This document shows, one piece after another, positions 50,939-61,011 of a DNA stretch of 64,000 nucleotides. Made by a program: the position numbers and the translations under genes. Below the pieces are notes generated by a model. The model had not been told where the DNA came from. It did no database searches and saw only the letters and a program-made list of their open reading frames with translations. How positions within the stretch are numbered: position 1 is the stretch's first letter; every line of letters begins with the position of its first letter. This DNA comes from Lepiota brunneoincarnata. Its lineage: Eukaryota > Basidiomycota > Agaricomycetes > Agaricales > Agaricaceae. The stretch is taken from contig JAEBUN010000031.1 of assembly GCA_023014365.1 (NCBI GenBank), positions 62,001-126,000 of the forward strand, given 5' to 3'.

Positions 50939-53130
50939 TGGGGTAAGCGAGGTTGACACGGCGGGGAACAAACCCTTACCGGAGAATCATACCGGCGCTC
51001 GATCCACTCCCGATCGAAGCGGTGAGCCCAGAATGGGCAGGCCGAAGCCGAAGCGGCGTGAGCGCCTCCGCAATTCACGCAAACGGGGGCATGAGGGCAG
51101 GGGCGGTCAGCGGGGGTGGGGGGAATGGGCGGCCTGTGATTAGGCTGCCCCTTACAACAAGACGCAAACGCCCGATGGTTAGTCGGGGAGTGCGGGCCGC
51201 CGCAGTGAGAGCAGCGGATAGCCTCGCGTCGGCAGGCTAGAGAAGGGTGCCCCCACTTCCAGCAACGCTGGCAGAGGGGGACGCCGGGGTTGGCCTTCGC
51301 AGGGATGATCCTACACGGAGTGCCGTCGATGGTGATGACGCGTCGTGAGACCGTCTTCGCGTTGGACCCCTGCTGGGAGTCCCAGATCTCGAAGAACACG
51401 GTGGCCGTGTCGGCGGCCCTCGAGTTCTTGACGATGCGCGGCCTGGTGGCCAGCACAAAATACTCAGACCACACAGAGCGCTGCATGGCCTCGACCACCC
51501 TGTCGGGCGTGAGCCAGGGCTGACCGCCCCGGAACATAGGCGCGTCGAGGAGCTTGAGGTAGCTCTTCGAGCGGGGGAGGTTCGCGTCGACGACGGCATT
51601 AGGCCAGTTGCCGCGGACAGCGTTCCTGATAGTGCCGATGTCCAGTTCGCTGGGCACGGCGGTGGTGTAGCAAGCTACATGTGAGTCCATCTGCTGGACT
51701 CGCTCGATGCGAACGAGCGAGCCCGCAGACGCCAGAGCGGCGGCCGCCACCCGATGAATCTCCGCGCAGACGACGGGGCCCAGATTGGCTGGGAGACCGC
51801 CCCCTGCGAGGGTGAGCATGACCTGCTTGCGCGAAGGTCCGGACGTAGTCATCCTCGGCTTGGGGGCCTTGGGCGGCTGCTGGGCGGCTGCTGCCTGCCG
51901 ATGGAACGAGACCACCTTGTGAGAAGGTAGCCCCGGGAGAGCACGCGCCAGGTCGACAAGACCCGACGGGGAGGAGACGGCCGCGGCCGCGTAAGAGCGG
52001 GGCGGGGAACGAGGCTTGGTAGCCAAGTTGACGCGCGGAGGGGGGGGACCGGGGGGTGGCCTCGCAGCCAACCGAGCCCTGTCCGCCGCCGACAGCGGAG
52101 GAACATTGGCAGCTCGCGCCGCCCTGATACGAGATGGCCGCTGCCCCGCACCGGGGTTGCGAGCCACTGGGACAGGATTGCCCAAGCCCGTGCGGGCCAG
52201 GTTCCTGAAGAATTGCTGAGTAGGCGCAGGACGCGCATACCCGGCAGGAAAACGCCCCAAATCCTCCGCCGGAGCAGGAGGCAGGGGGAGGTTACCCTCC
52301 CAAGGGGTGCGGCGCGAGCCACCCACCTGAGGAGCGCCATCCACCTCCATAGGAGCCACGGAGGCCCTAGGAGAGGGGGCGTGCATACTGCCCGCAACCC
52401 CAACAGGGGCGGCAGGTGCAGCAGAGTCCGGCCGTTTGCCCTTCCCTTGCGCAGGGGTTGGGGTGCTCGGCCTGGACGGACCATACACCTCAGAGGCCCA
52501 CTCGTGGAGCCTCAGGGTGCGCTTGCCCTCCTCAAAGGGGATGTCGTCCCAGTCATGCTCTTCCACCTCGCGAAAGAGCCTGGCCAGGGAGCGGGCGACC
52601 TCCGCGCTGCCGCCTGCAGAAAGATTGCCGCACTTGGCCCTCTCCAGCCACAGCGCGACCACGTCGAGAGTGTCCGCCACGATCCCAGCCTCACCCTCTG
52701 CATCCGCGGGACTGCGGGAAAGGGCGAGGAAGGTGGGGACGAACTCGGGATCCTCCTCCTCCTCCACAAAAGCGGGGCCGGGGGACAGCTCGGCTCCAGG
52801 ATCAACAGCCATCCTAGAGGAACCGGAGACCGATTCGAGGTCGAGCTCCTGCCTCAGAGGGGCGGAGGGCTCGGGCGTGCGGGTGCGCTTGGGACGAGGG
52901 GTCACCGGGGCGTCATCTGGGTAGACGGCGGACTCGCGAGGCCTCTTGGGGGCCTCGGCAGCCGGAGCGGGGGCAGCAGCCTGTGATGCAGAGCTGTAGC
53001 CAGGTCGAGAGGGGCCGGGGGGGGCATCCTGAGTGCGAGAAAGAGCCATAGCAAGGGGGTCCAGCGACGAAGGATCCGCCGGCGGAGGCGCCCCCGCTCC
53101 CTGAGAAGAGCGAGTAGACCTTGGAGGCAT
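50935..53130 (-). CDS. LINE-A ORF1: RNA-binding protein with three CCHC-type knuckles (intact)
   Basis: 731 residues from MPPRSTRSSQGAGAPP. The N-terminal 150 residues are low-complexity (Pro/Ala/Ser, basic patch RPKRTRTPEP, then acidic VEEEEDPEF). About 155-225 is predicted helical (VVALWLERAKCGNLSAGG, LARLFREVEEHDWDD). A Pro-rich basic linker is followed by a folded region at about 430-600 (KQVMLTLAGGGLPANLG, VWSEYFVLATRPRIVKNS). The knuckles are CQRCWKWGHPSLAC (620-633), CSHCGGPHSPTNH (from 640) and CVNCGGAHAASASAC (684-698). The role, by analogy with other LINE gag-like proteins, is RNP assembly and nucleic-acid chaperoning. It starts 119 bp from the element's 5' end and stops within the ORF2 ATG. 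Confidence 0.94.
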   Translation of the reverse strand: MPPRSTRSSQGAGAPPPADPSSLDPLAMALSRTQDAPPGPSRPGYSSASQAAAPAPAAEAPKRPRESAVYPDDAPVTPRPKRTRTPEPSAPLRQELDLESVSGSSRMAVDPGAELSPGPAFVEEEEDPEFVPTFLALSRSPADAEGEAGIVADTLDVVALWLERAKCGNLSAGGSAEVARSLARLFREVEEHDWDDIPFEEGKRTLRLHEWASEVYGPSRPSTPTPAQGKGKRPDSAAPAAPVGVAGSMHAPSPRASVAPMEVDGAPQVGGSRRTPWEGNLPLPPAPAEDLGRFPAGYARPAPTQQFFRNLARTGLGNPVPVARNPGAGQRPSRIRAARAANVPPLSAADRARLAARPPPGPPPPRVNLATKPRSPPRSYAAAAVSSPSGLVDLARALPGLPSHKVVSFHRQAAAAQQPPKAPKPRMTTSGPSRKQVMLTLAGGGLPANLGPVVCAEIHRVAAAALASAGSLVRIERVQQMDSHVACYTTAVPSELDIGTIRNAVRGNWPNAVVDANLPRSKSYLKLLDAPMFRGGQPWLTPDRVVEAMQRSVWSEYFVLATRPRIVKNSRAADTATVFFEIWDSQQGSNAKTVSRRVITIDGTPCRIIPAKANPGVPLCQRCWKWGHPSLACRREAIRCSHCGGPHSPTNHRAFASCCKGQPNHRPPIPPTPADRPCPHAPVCVNCGGAHAASASACPFWAHRFDREWIERRYDSPVRVCSPPCQPRLPQ

Positions 53131-53251
53131 GCGCGTAGGACTTTAAGATCGGTGATCAGACTACAAGAGCTCGTTGCAGAGGATAGCGAGTAGGGGTAGG
53201 CGGTGGCTGTGCAGCGAGTTTGTGGTGGTTGAAGTCCAAGAAGGGATGATG

Positions 53252-55039
53252 CTTTCCCGCAGTCCCGCGGATGCAGAGGGTGAGGCTGGGATCGTAGCGG
53301 ACGCTCTCGACGTCGTCGCGCTGTGGCTGGAGAGAGCCAAGCGCGGCAACCTTTCTGCAGGCGGTAGCGCGGAGGTCGCCCGCTCCCTGGCCAGGCTCTT
53401 TCGCGAGGTGGAAGAGCATGACTGGGATGATATCCCCTTCGAGGAGGGCAAGCGCACCCTGAGGCTCCATGAGTGGGCCTCTGAGGTGTATGGTCCGTCC
53501 AGGCCGAGCACCCCCACCCCTGCGCAAGGGAAGGGCAAACGGCCGGACTCTGCTGTACCCCCCGCTCCTGTTGGGGTGGCGGGCAGTATGCACGCCCCCT
53601 CTCCTAGGGCCTCCGTGGCTCCTATGGAGGTGGATGGCGCTCCCCAGGCGGGTGGCTCACGCCGCACCCCTTGGGAGGGTAACCTCCCCCTGCCTCCTGC
53701 TCCGGCGGAGGATTTGGGGTGCTTTCCTGCTGGGTATGCGCGTCCCGCGCCTACTCAGCAATTCTTCAGGAACCTGGCCCGTACGGGGTTGGGCAATCCT
53801 GTCCCAGTGGCTCGTAACCCCGGTGTGGGGCAGCGGCCATCTCGTATCAGGGCGGCGCGAGCCGCCAATGTTCCTCCGCTGTTGGCGGCGGACAGGGCTC
53901 GGCTGGCTGCGAGGCCGCCCGCCGGTCCCCCCCCTCCGCGCGTCAACTTGGCCACCAAGCCTCGTTCCCCGCCCCGCTCCTACGCAGCCGCGGCTGTCTC
54001 GTCCCCGTCAGGTCTCGTCGACCTGGCGCGTGCTCTCCCGGGGCTGCCTTCTCACAAGGTGGTCTCGTTCCATCGGCAGGCGGCAGCCGCCCAGCAGCCA
54101 CCCAAGGCCCCCAAGCCGAGGATGACTACGTCCGGACCTTCGCGCAAGCAGGTCATGCTCACCCTCGCAGGGGGCGGTCTCCCAGCTAACCTGGGCCCCG
54201 TCGTCTGCGTGGAGATTCATCGGGTGGCGGCCGCCACTCTAGCGTCTGCGGGCTCGATCGTTCGTATCGAGCGGGTCCAGCAGATGGATTCACATGTAGC
54301 TTGCTACACTACCGCTGTGCCCAGTGAACTGGACATCGGCACTATCAGGAACGCTGTCCGCGGCAATTGGCCCAATGCCGTCGTCGACGCGAACCTTCCG
54401 CGCTCGAAGAGCTACCTCAAGCTCCTCGACGCGCCTATGTTCTGGGGCGGTCAGCCCTGGCTCACGCCTGACAGGGTGGTCGAGGCCATGCAGCGCTCTG
54501 TATGGTCTGAGTATTTCGTGCTGGCCACCAGGCCGCACATCGTCAAGAACTCGAGGGCCGCCGACATGGCCACCGTGTTCTTCGAGATCTGGGACTCCCA
54601 GCAGGGGTCCAACGCGAAGACGGTCTCGCGACGCGTCATCACCATCGACGGCACTCCGTGTAGGATCATCCCTGCGAAGGCCAACCCCGGCGTCCCCCTC
54701 TGCCAGCGCTGCTGGAAGTGGGGGCACCCTTCTCTAGCCTGCCGACGCGAGGCTATCCGCTGCTCTCACTGCAGCGGTCCGCATTCCCCGACTAACCATC
54801 GGGCATTTGCGTCGTGTTGCAAGGGGCAGCCCAACCACAGGCCGCCCATTCCTCCCACCCCTGCTGACCGCCCCTGCCCTCACGCGCCTGTGTGCGTGAA
54901 TTGCGGAGGCGCTCACGCCGCTTCGGCTTCGGCCTGCCCATTCTGGGCTCACCACTTCGATCGGGAGTGGATCGAGCGCCGGTACGATTCTCCGGTAAGG
55001 GTTCGTTCCCCACTGCGTCAACCTCGCTTACCCCAATGA
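53252..55039 (+). pseudogene. LINE-A ORF1, 5'-truncated, otherwise open
   Basis: About 595 codons are open from SRSPADAEGEAG through the helical region, linker and three knuckles (CQRCWKWGHPSLAC; CSHCSGPHSPTNH, where Gly is changed to Ser; CVNCGGAHAASASAC). The open frame extends about 26 codons upstream into the antisense 5' UTR of the neighbouring copy, giving a chimeric Met at 53174 that is unlikely to be meaningful. It stops with TGA at 55037-55039. Confidence 0.88.
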
Positions 55040-56759
55040 ATAGGGACCGTCAGGAACCTAGGAGATTGAGGAGAGCGTGCCGTGTCTGGTCTCAGAATGT
55101 ATTCCGTAGTTACATTCTTGTAGACTCTCTTCTGGAGCAATTCAAAGACGACGTTGATATGTTCTTACTACAGGAGCTGCCTTGGCGCTCCATCCGTCGC
55201 GTTCCGTCCTCCTCTGACCCTGATGGGGATGAGGTTGTTGGGGCGCCCAAGCATCCGGAGTGGCTGTGTTTGTTCCGCCCTCCTTCTTCCCCGGATCAGC
55301 CTCCTTGGGTTATGGCGTATGTACATAACCGGATGATGCGGCTCCGCCCCTCGCTTCGACGTGATGTCGTCGATCACCGTGACGTCATGGCCGTCTCCAT
55401 GTTTCTGCATGGGGAGGCCGTGTACTTTCTCAACGTCTACTCGGACGACAGACAGTCGGGCATCCGCTATCTTGCGGACGCCGTTGACTCTCTCCCGCAG
55501 TGCGCCCTCATGTCGGGGGACTTTAACTGCCGCTCGCCGCAGTGGGACCCGTGGGCTCCCCACAATCCCGCTGCTGCCGCCTCCCTGCTGGAAACGGCGG
55601 ACTCGTTGGGCCTGGACCTCTCGCTCCCCGAGAATCCGGGCCCCACGCATTTTCCCTTTGAAGAGGGACTTGCTTCTACCGTGATCGACCTCGTGTTTGC
55701 GAGGGCGGCTGCGGGCCATCTGCCGCTTCCCACGCGGTGTCCCGATCTGCGGGGTCAATCTGACCACTGCCCCCTTCGGATCACTGTCCCTCTGGAGGCC
55801 TTCGAGGAGGCTGTACCCAGGCGCTCACTGAAGCGGGGCTCGGACGAGGAGGCCGAGTTCCTAGCTGAGGTATCGACGGGGCTTATGGGCCTGGACTTTC
55901 CAGACCTGGGCTCATCCGGCAAGATCGACGAGGTAGCCTTGGCTATCTCTGCGGTCTTCTCCAGGGCGTGGCTTGCCCACTCCAAGGAGGCCTGCGTCGT
56001 CTCGCGGTCTAAGCCGTGGTGGGACGACAAGTGCTCGCGCACTTACGCGGTGTATTCTCAGTCCCGGGACCAAGAGGACGCTCGCACGTTTAAGCGGACC
56101 TGGAAGGCCGCCAAGCGCAAGTTCTTCGATGAGCGCATCGAGGAGATTGCTTCTACCAACAAGCGCCCCTGGGACCTGATGGATTGGGTCCGGGCGCGCA
56201 AGTTGCCTCCCTGCAAGGCGATCCGCTATCGCGATCGCCCCTGCAACACTCTCGAGGAACTCTGGGAAGGGCTCCACGGTTCTTACAACGCCGCCAACGA
56301 CCGTCCGGTCGATGTCGGGGTTCTCGATCAGATCGATCCGCTCCCACCACGGGAGTGGCCGGTCTTCTCCGACTTGGAGATGCACGAGGCTCTGCGTGCG
56401 TGCTCCTCTTTGTCTTCGCCCGGTCCGGACCACATCACGTGGACGCACCTCAAGTCCGTTCTGGCGGGCCCGACGGTTACCCGTTTGGTTTGTCGGATCG
56501 CCGATGCCTGCATGGAGTGCGGACACTGGCCTCGTCACTTTAAGGAGAGCGTGTCAGTTATCATACCGAAGCCTGGCAAGCCCTCCTATGCCACTCCGAA
56601 GGCGTTCAGACCGATCGTCCTTCTCAATACTCTCGGTAAGCTTATCGAGAAAATGATCTCGCGCCGCTTGCAGTTTGAGGCTGTCAAGTTTGGCGTGTTC
56701 CATCCGAACCAGTTCGGCAGTGTGATCCAACGGTCCACCGAAGATGCTGGTGCCTATCT
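55036..56759 (+). pseudogene. LINE-A ORF2, truncated in RT
   Basis: Open from MNRDRQEPRRLRRA with all endonuclease motifs (LLQELPW, SGDFNCRS, STVIDLVFA, GQSDHCPL) and RT blocks to FGSVIQRSTEDAGAYL, then poly(T). This gives an endonuclease-plus-linker protein of about 575 residues without RT palm or RNase H. A Phe-rich tail would come from the poly(T). Confidence 0.9.
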
Positions 56760-57126
56760 TTTTTTTTGTTTTTTTTTTTTTTAAATCTCCAATTTATTAC
56801 ACGGGCCGCGTAGGGAGGCCGTGTGCAGCAATGTACTACAGTACAAACGACCGAGCCGTACACTACGGGGTATCTGTACATACAACGCGTGACCGCGGAC
56901 GCGGGCATGCGTTTCCCCATGCCCAAGACGAAGCCGCCCCGAGTGAACGGAGGCGGGAAGACAGCTGCCGCCCAGCGCACGGCGCGGGAACAGAACCGAA
57001 GCAAGGTCCCCCCCCTTATCAGGGGCTAGGGGTCAATTCCCACGTAAATCCCTACACGCCGTCCGAAGACGGCGGGGGAATAACCAACGCCCCGGCCCGG
57101 CCCCAACTGGGCGCCAGGCAGAGCTA

Positions 57127-60100
57127 CTAGCCGATACCCCCCGGAGGGGGCCCGGCCCTCTCAGCGAACGTGAACGCCGTCGGCGACGCCTCGAGGAAAG
57201 CGATGAGGGCCTCGACCATAGCCGGGACCCCCGCCATGGAGTGCCTAGGGCAACTCCGGAACACGTGCTCGCGAGTCTCCTCCCAAAACCCGCAGCGACA
57301 GGAATACTCTTCCTGGGGGAAAAAACGCCGGCGATAGCTCCCTATCAGCGCGTGGTTAAGAATAGCACGCGTCATCCGGGCCATTACTGACACCGAGTGA
57401 GCGTGCGGGATCCAGGCCCCACCGTGGAGATACGTGGGCCGAAGGGGACGGTCGTCGTCCCTGGCGAGTTGGAGGAAACCATGCCCGCGATGATCAGGAT
57501 CCTGGAACAAATCGATCCAGCGGTCCTGACACGACCGTACTTCCTCCTTGCGAAGGTAGTCAAGCGAGGCTCGGGGGCGAGCCCCCACCCCAACGGGAGG
57601 CAACGACCGGGCGAAGTCGTGCACCTGAGTATGGAAAGGCCACCTCGCACGCGAGGGGACCTCCCAGAAGTGAACCGAGCGGGCCGGGCCTCCGGCAAAC
57701 CACTCGGCGAGAAGGCGGCAGACCGCCAAGGAATGACCCTGGGCGGAGTGCACCGACGGATCCACCGCCCGCCTGGCCGAAGCCAACAAGTCAGTGAACA
57801 AGACTAGACCAGTGGTGCCCTCGACAGAAACCGCCTTGGACACCGCCAGCCGGATGGCAAAAAGCTCGGCCTCGGGAGCCGTAACCTTCCCCCCCGGAAG
57901 CCGGACCGCATGAATGCAATCCAGCCCCCGGAAAACCTGGGCGGCCGAGACCGCCTGGTGGACCCGGCGGGGCGGCAGACTCGCGTCCGTCGCCGCCACC
58001 AGAACCCCCGGATCAGCCTGCGCCCGGGCCAGTACCCGGTCGAGAGCCGTGACATGGGCCGTAAGGGCGTCCTCAGCCCCACGGTCGTAAGAATGGAAGC
58101 GGACCCGCTCGGGGTACACATCCAAGAGACGGTGCCCTGGCCAGGCCTCCGGCGCAACCGCGTCAAAGGGCCCAGCGAGGGCAGCAAGACGCTGGTTGGC
58201 ATCGACAACAGGCCCCTTCACCTTGATCAGCTTGCGGGGAGGGAGCCTGGCTATGGACCGGACGTGAGACCGGAGATCGCCGCTGTAGCCCCAGCCAAGG
58301 AGGGCACGAACGGGGTGGCCCGGAGCAAGCGTGGCGTACCTCAACTCGGCACGGTCACGAAGCTTCCGGAGATGAAGATGAATGGGGATCAGGCCCGCAA
58401 TGGCCCCAACCCCCCCATCGGGTGACGTCCTAAAGGCGCCGGTGATCCAGAGTGCAGCCCGACGCTGCATCCGGCGGAGGTGGTCCAGAGCGCCCTTACA
58501 CCTAGCGCCCCGGTAATACCACAAGCGAAAGCCGTACGCGGCTATAGGAACCACGCATGACCGATATAGAAGGCGCTTCTGGTCTGGCAGAAGTCCCCGG
58601 ACGGAATTACCAAGCATTCCCATTGCCTTGACCGTGGAAATAGCCTTAGTAGAATAGAAACAAACATGCTCCTTAAACGTAAGGGCACGATCGAAATAGA
58701 AACCCAGGTACCTCCAATAGGTCTTGGGCCGAAGAGGGGTGGCGCCAGTGAACGGGGAGAACCCCAAGTCCACCGGGGGATTCTCACCGGAACGATCCCG
58801 TGAGAAATGGAAGAGCTCGGACTTGTCGTGCTCCACGACCAGTGCAAACCGGGTGAAGGTGTCATGGACGACCTCATAAGATCTGCGGAGTAGGACGCAG
58901 TTAGCGTCCAAGTCCCAGGCCTGCGCCACGATGGTGCCATCGTCGACGTAAGACAGGAGCGAAAGGCCTGGTTGAGGGAGCCGCCGCTCGATAATATACA
59001 TGGCCGGGGCCAAGTAGAGGCCGGACAGGACGGGTGAGAGGGCAGACCCCTGGCCCACCCCCACCTCCGCCCGGAACGGTTCAGACAGGAAGGAGTTCCA
59101 GGCGTAGCTGGTAAACCTCCCCGTGAGATAAGAAGCAAAGAACCGGCCCACACAAGGGGAAAACCCCTGTCGAGCCAGAACCACGAGAAGCATCCCATGG
59201 TTCAGGGATGGGAAGAACTGTGCGATGTCGAAGGCGAGAACACTCGTCTTCAACCTGCGAGCCCACCCGGCACGGACAAGGTGCACGAGGTAGGCACCAG
59301 CATCTTCGGTGGACCGCTGGATCACACCGCCGAACTGGTTCGGATGGAACACGCCAAACTTGACAGCCTCAAACTGCAAGCGGCGCAAGATCATTTTCTC
59401 GATAAGCTTACCGAGAGTGTTAAGAAGGACGATCGGTCTGAACGCCTTCGGAGTAGCATAGGAGGGCTTGCCAGGCTTCGGTATGATAACCGACACGCTC
59501 TCCTTAAAGTGACGAGGCCAATGTCCGCACTCCATGCAGGCATCGGCGATCCGACAGACCAAACGGGTAACCGTTGGGCCCGCCAGAACGGACTTGAGGT
59601 GCGTCCACGTGACGTGGTCCGGACCGGGCGATGACAAAGAGGAGCACGCGCGTAGAGCCTCGTGCATCTCCAGGTCGGAGAAGACCGGCCACTCCCGCGG
59701 TGGGAGCGGATCGATCTGACCAAGAACCCCGACATCGACCGGGCGGTCGTTGGCGGTGTTGTAAGAACCGTGGAGCCCTTCCCAGAGTTCCTCGAGAGTG
59801 TTGCAGGGGCGATCGCGATAGCGGATCGCCTCGCAGGGAGGCAACTTGCGCGCCCTGACCCAATCCATCAGGTCCCAGGGGCGCTTGTTGGTAGAAGCAA
59901 TCTCCTTGATGCGCTCATCGAAGAACTTGCGCTTGGCGGCCTTCCAGGTCCGCTTAAACGTGCGAGCGTCCTCCCAGTCCCGAGACCGAGAGTACACCGC
60001 GTAAGTGCACGAGCACTCGTCGTCCCACCACGGCTTAGACCGCGAGACGACGCAGATCTCCTTGGAGTGGGCAAGCCACGCCTCGGAGAAGACCGCAGAG

Positions 60101-61011
60101 ATAGCCAGGGCTACCTCGTCGATCCTGTCAGATGAGCCTAGGTCTGGACAATCCAGACCCATAAGCCCCGTCGAGACCTCAGCTAGGAACTCGGCCTCCT
60201 CGTCCGAGTCCCGCTTCAGTGAGCGTCTGGGCACAGCCTCCTCGAAGGCTTCCAGAGGGATAATGATCCGAAGGGGGCAATGGTCAGATTGACCCCGCAG
60301 ATCGGGACACCGCGTGGGAAGCGGCAGATGGCCCGCAGTCGCCCTCGCAAACACGAGGTCGATTACGGTAGAAGCGAGTCCCTCCTCAAAGGGGAAGTGC
60401 GTGGGGCCTGGGTTCTCAGGGAGCGAGAGGTCCAGGCCCAACGAGTCCGCCGTTTCCAGCAGGGAGGCGGCAGCAGCAGGATTGTGGGGAGCCCACGGAT
60501 CCCACTGCGGCGATCGGCAGTTAAAGTCCCCCGACATGAGGGCACACTGCGGGAGAGAGTCAACGGCGTCCGCAAGATAGCGGATGCCCGACTGTCTGTC
60601 GTCCGAGTAGATGTTGAGAAAGTACACGGCCTCCCCATGCAGAAACATGGAGACGGCCATGACGTCACGGTGATCGACGATATCACGTCGAAGCGAGGGG
60701 CGGAGCCGCATCATCCGGTTATGTACGTACGCCATAACCCGAGGAGGTTGATCCGGGGAAGAAGGAGGGCGGAACAAACACAGCCACTCCGGATGCTTGG
60801 GCGCCCCGACAACCTCCTCCCCGTCAGGGTCAGAGGAGGACGGAACGCGACGGATGGAGCGCCAGGGCGGCTCCTGTAGTAAGAACATATCAACGTCGTC
60901 TTTGAATTGTTCCAGAAGAGAGTCTACAAGAATGTAACTACGGAATACATTCTGAGACCAGACACGACACGCTCTCCTCAATCTCCTAGGTTCCTGACGG
61001 TCCCTATTCAT
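57127..61011 (-). CDS. LINE-A ORF2: endonuclease, reverse transcriptase, RNase H (intact)
   Basis: 1294 residues with LLQEPPW, SGDFNCRS, STVIDLVFA, GQSDHCPL, AFDIAQFFPSLNH, SYVDDGT, ATDASLPP, EAELFAIRLAVS, LFTDLLASARR and CRCGFWEETREHVFRSC. It is slightly more diverged from the copies at 25534 and 47054 than those are from each other (for example LGQIDPLPP, LTFKEHVCFYS, VEGTTGLVLFTD), but no key residue is lost. The start overlaps the stop of a 5'-truncated ORF1, so translation by the normal coupled route is doubtful unless the chimeric upstream frame is used. Confidence 0.95.
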   Translation of the reverse strand: MNRDRQEPRRLRRACRVWSQNVFRSYILVDSLLEQFKDDVDMFLLQEPPWRSIRRVPSSSDPDGEEVVGAPKHPEWLCLFRPPSSPDQPPRVMAYVHNRMMRLRPSLRRDIVDHRDVMAVSMFLHGEAVYFLNIYSDDRQSGIRYLADAVDSLPQCALMSGDFNCRSPQWDPWAPHNPAAAASLLETADSLGLDLSLPENPGPTHFPFEEGLASTVIDLVFARATAGHLPLPTRCPDLRGQSDHCPLRIIIPLEAFEEAVPRRSLKRDSDEEAEFLAEVSTGLMGLDCPDLGSSDRIDEVALAISAVFSEAWLAHSKEICVVSRSKPWWDDECSCTYAVYSRSRDWEDARTFKRTWKAAKRKFFDERIKEIASTNKRPWDLMDWVRARKLPPCEAIRYRDRPCNTLEELWEGLHGSYNTANDRPVDVGVLGQIDPLPPREWPVFSDLEMHEALRACSSLSSPGPDHVTWTHLKSVLAGPTVTRLVCRIADACMECGHWPRHFKESVSVIIPKPGKPSYATPKAFRPIVLLNTLGKLIEKMILRRLQFEAVKFGVFHPNQFGGVIQRSTEDAGAYLVHLVRAGWARRLKTSVLAFDIAQFFPSLNHGMLLVVLARQGFSPCVGRFFASYLTGRFTSYAWNSFLSEPFRAEVGVGQGSALSPVLSGLYLAPAMYIIERRLPQPGLSLLSYVDDGTIVAQAWDLDANCVLLRRSYEVVHDTFTRFALVVEHDKSELFHFSRDRSGENPPVDLGFSPFTGATPLRPKTYWRYLGFYFDRALTFKEHVCFYSTKAISTVKAMGMLGNSVRGLLPDQKRLLYRSCVVPIAAYGFRLWYYRGARCKGALDHLRRMQRRAALWITGAFRTSPDGGVGAIAGLIPIHLHLRKLRDRAELRYATLAPGHPVRALLGWGYSGDLRSHVRSIARLPPRKLIKVKGPVVDANQRLAALAGPFDAVAPEAWPGHRLLDVYPERVRFHSYDRGAEDALTAHVTALDRVLARAQADPGVLVAATDASLPPRRVHQAVSAAQVFRGLDCIHAVRLPGGKVTAPEAELFAIRLAVSKAVSVEGTTGLVLFTDLLASARRAVDPSVHSAQGHSLAVCRLLAEWFAGGPARSVHFWEVPSRARWPFHTQVHDFARSLPPVGVGARPRASLDYLRKEEVRSCQDRWIDLFQDPDHRGHGFLQLARDDDRPLRPTYLHGGAWIPHAHSVSVMARMTRAILNHALIGSYRRRFFPQEEYSCRCGFWEETREHVFRSCPRHSMAGVPAMVEALIAFLEASPTAFTFAERAGPPPGGIG

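Larger units (their letters stand above)
46685..53249 (-). mobile_element. Full-length LINE-A with both ORFs open (reference copy)
   Basis: Poly(T) 46685-46709, 3' UTR to 47053, ORF2 50938-47054, ORF1 53130-50935, 5' UTR 53131-53249: about 6.56 kb. The 5' terminus matches two other copies (16950, 18200). No stop or frameshift was found, and CpG-containing Arg codons are preserved. It is the best candidate in the window for an active element. No TSD is visible: the left flank is another LINE-A copy and the right flank is a plus-strand LINE-A copy. Confidence 0.95.
53252..56759 (+). mobile_element. LINE-A copy, head-to-head with the full-length copy, 3' part missing
   Basis: It begins within ORF1 (LSRSPADAEGEAGIVADALD) two bases after the 5' terminus of the minus-strand full-length copy, and stops within RT at the codons STEDAGAYL, where a minus-strand LINE-A poly(T) starts. 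The preserved part is undamaged. Confidence 0.9.

Noticed and set aside
53250..56759. Twin-priming inversion (one insertion with inverted 5' half)
   Set aside because: The minus-strand partner is already full length, and the plus-strand piece repeats the same ORF1/ORF2 regions, so it must be a second copy.
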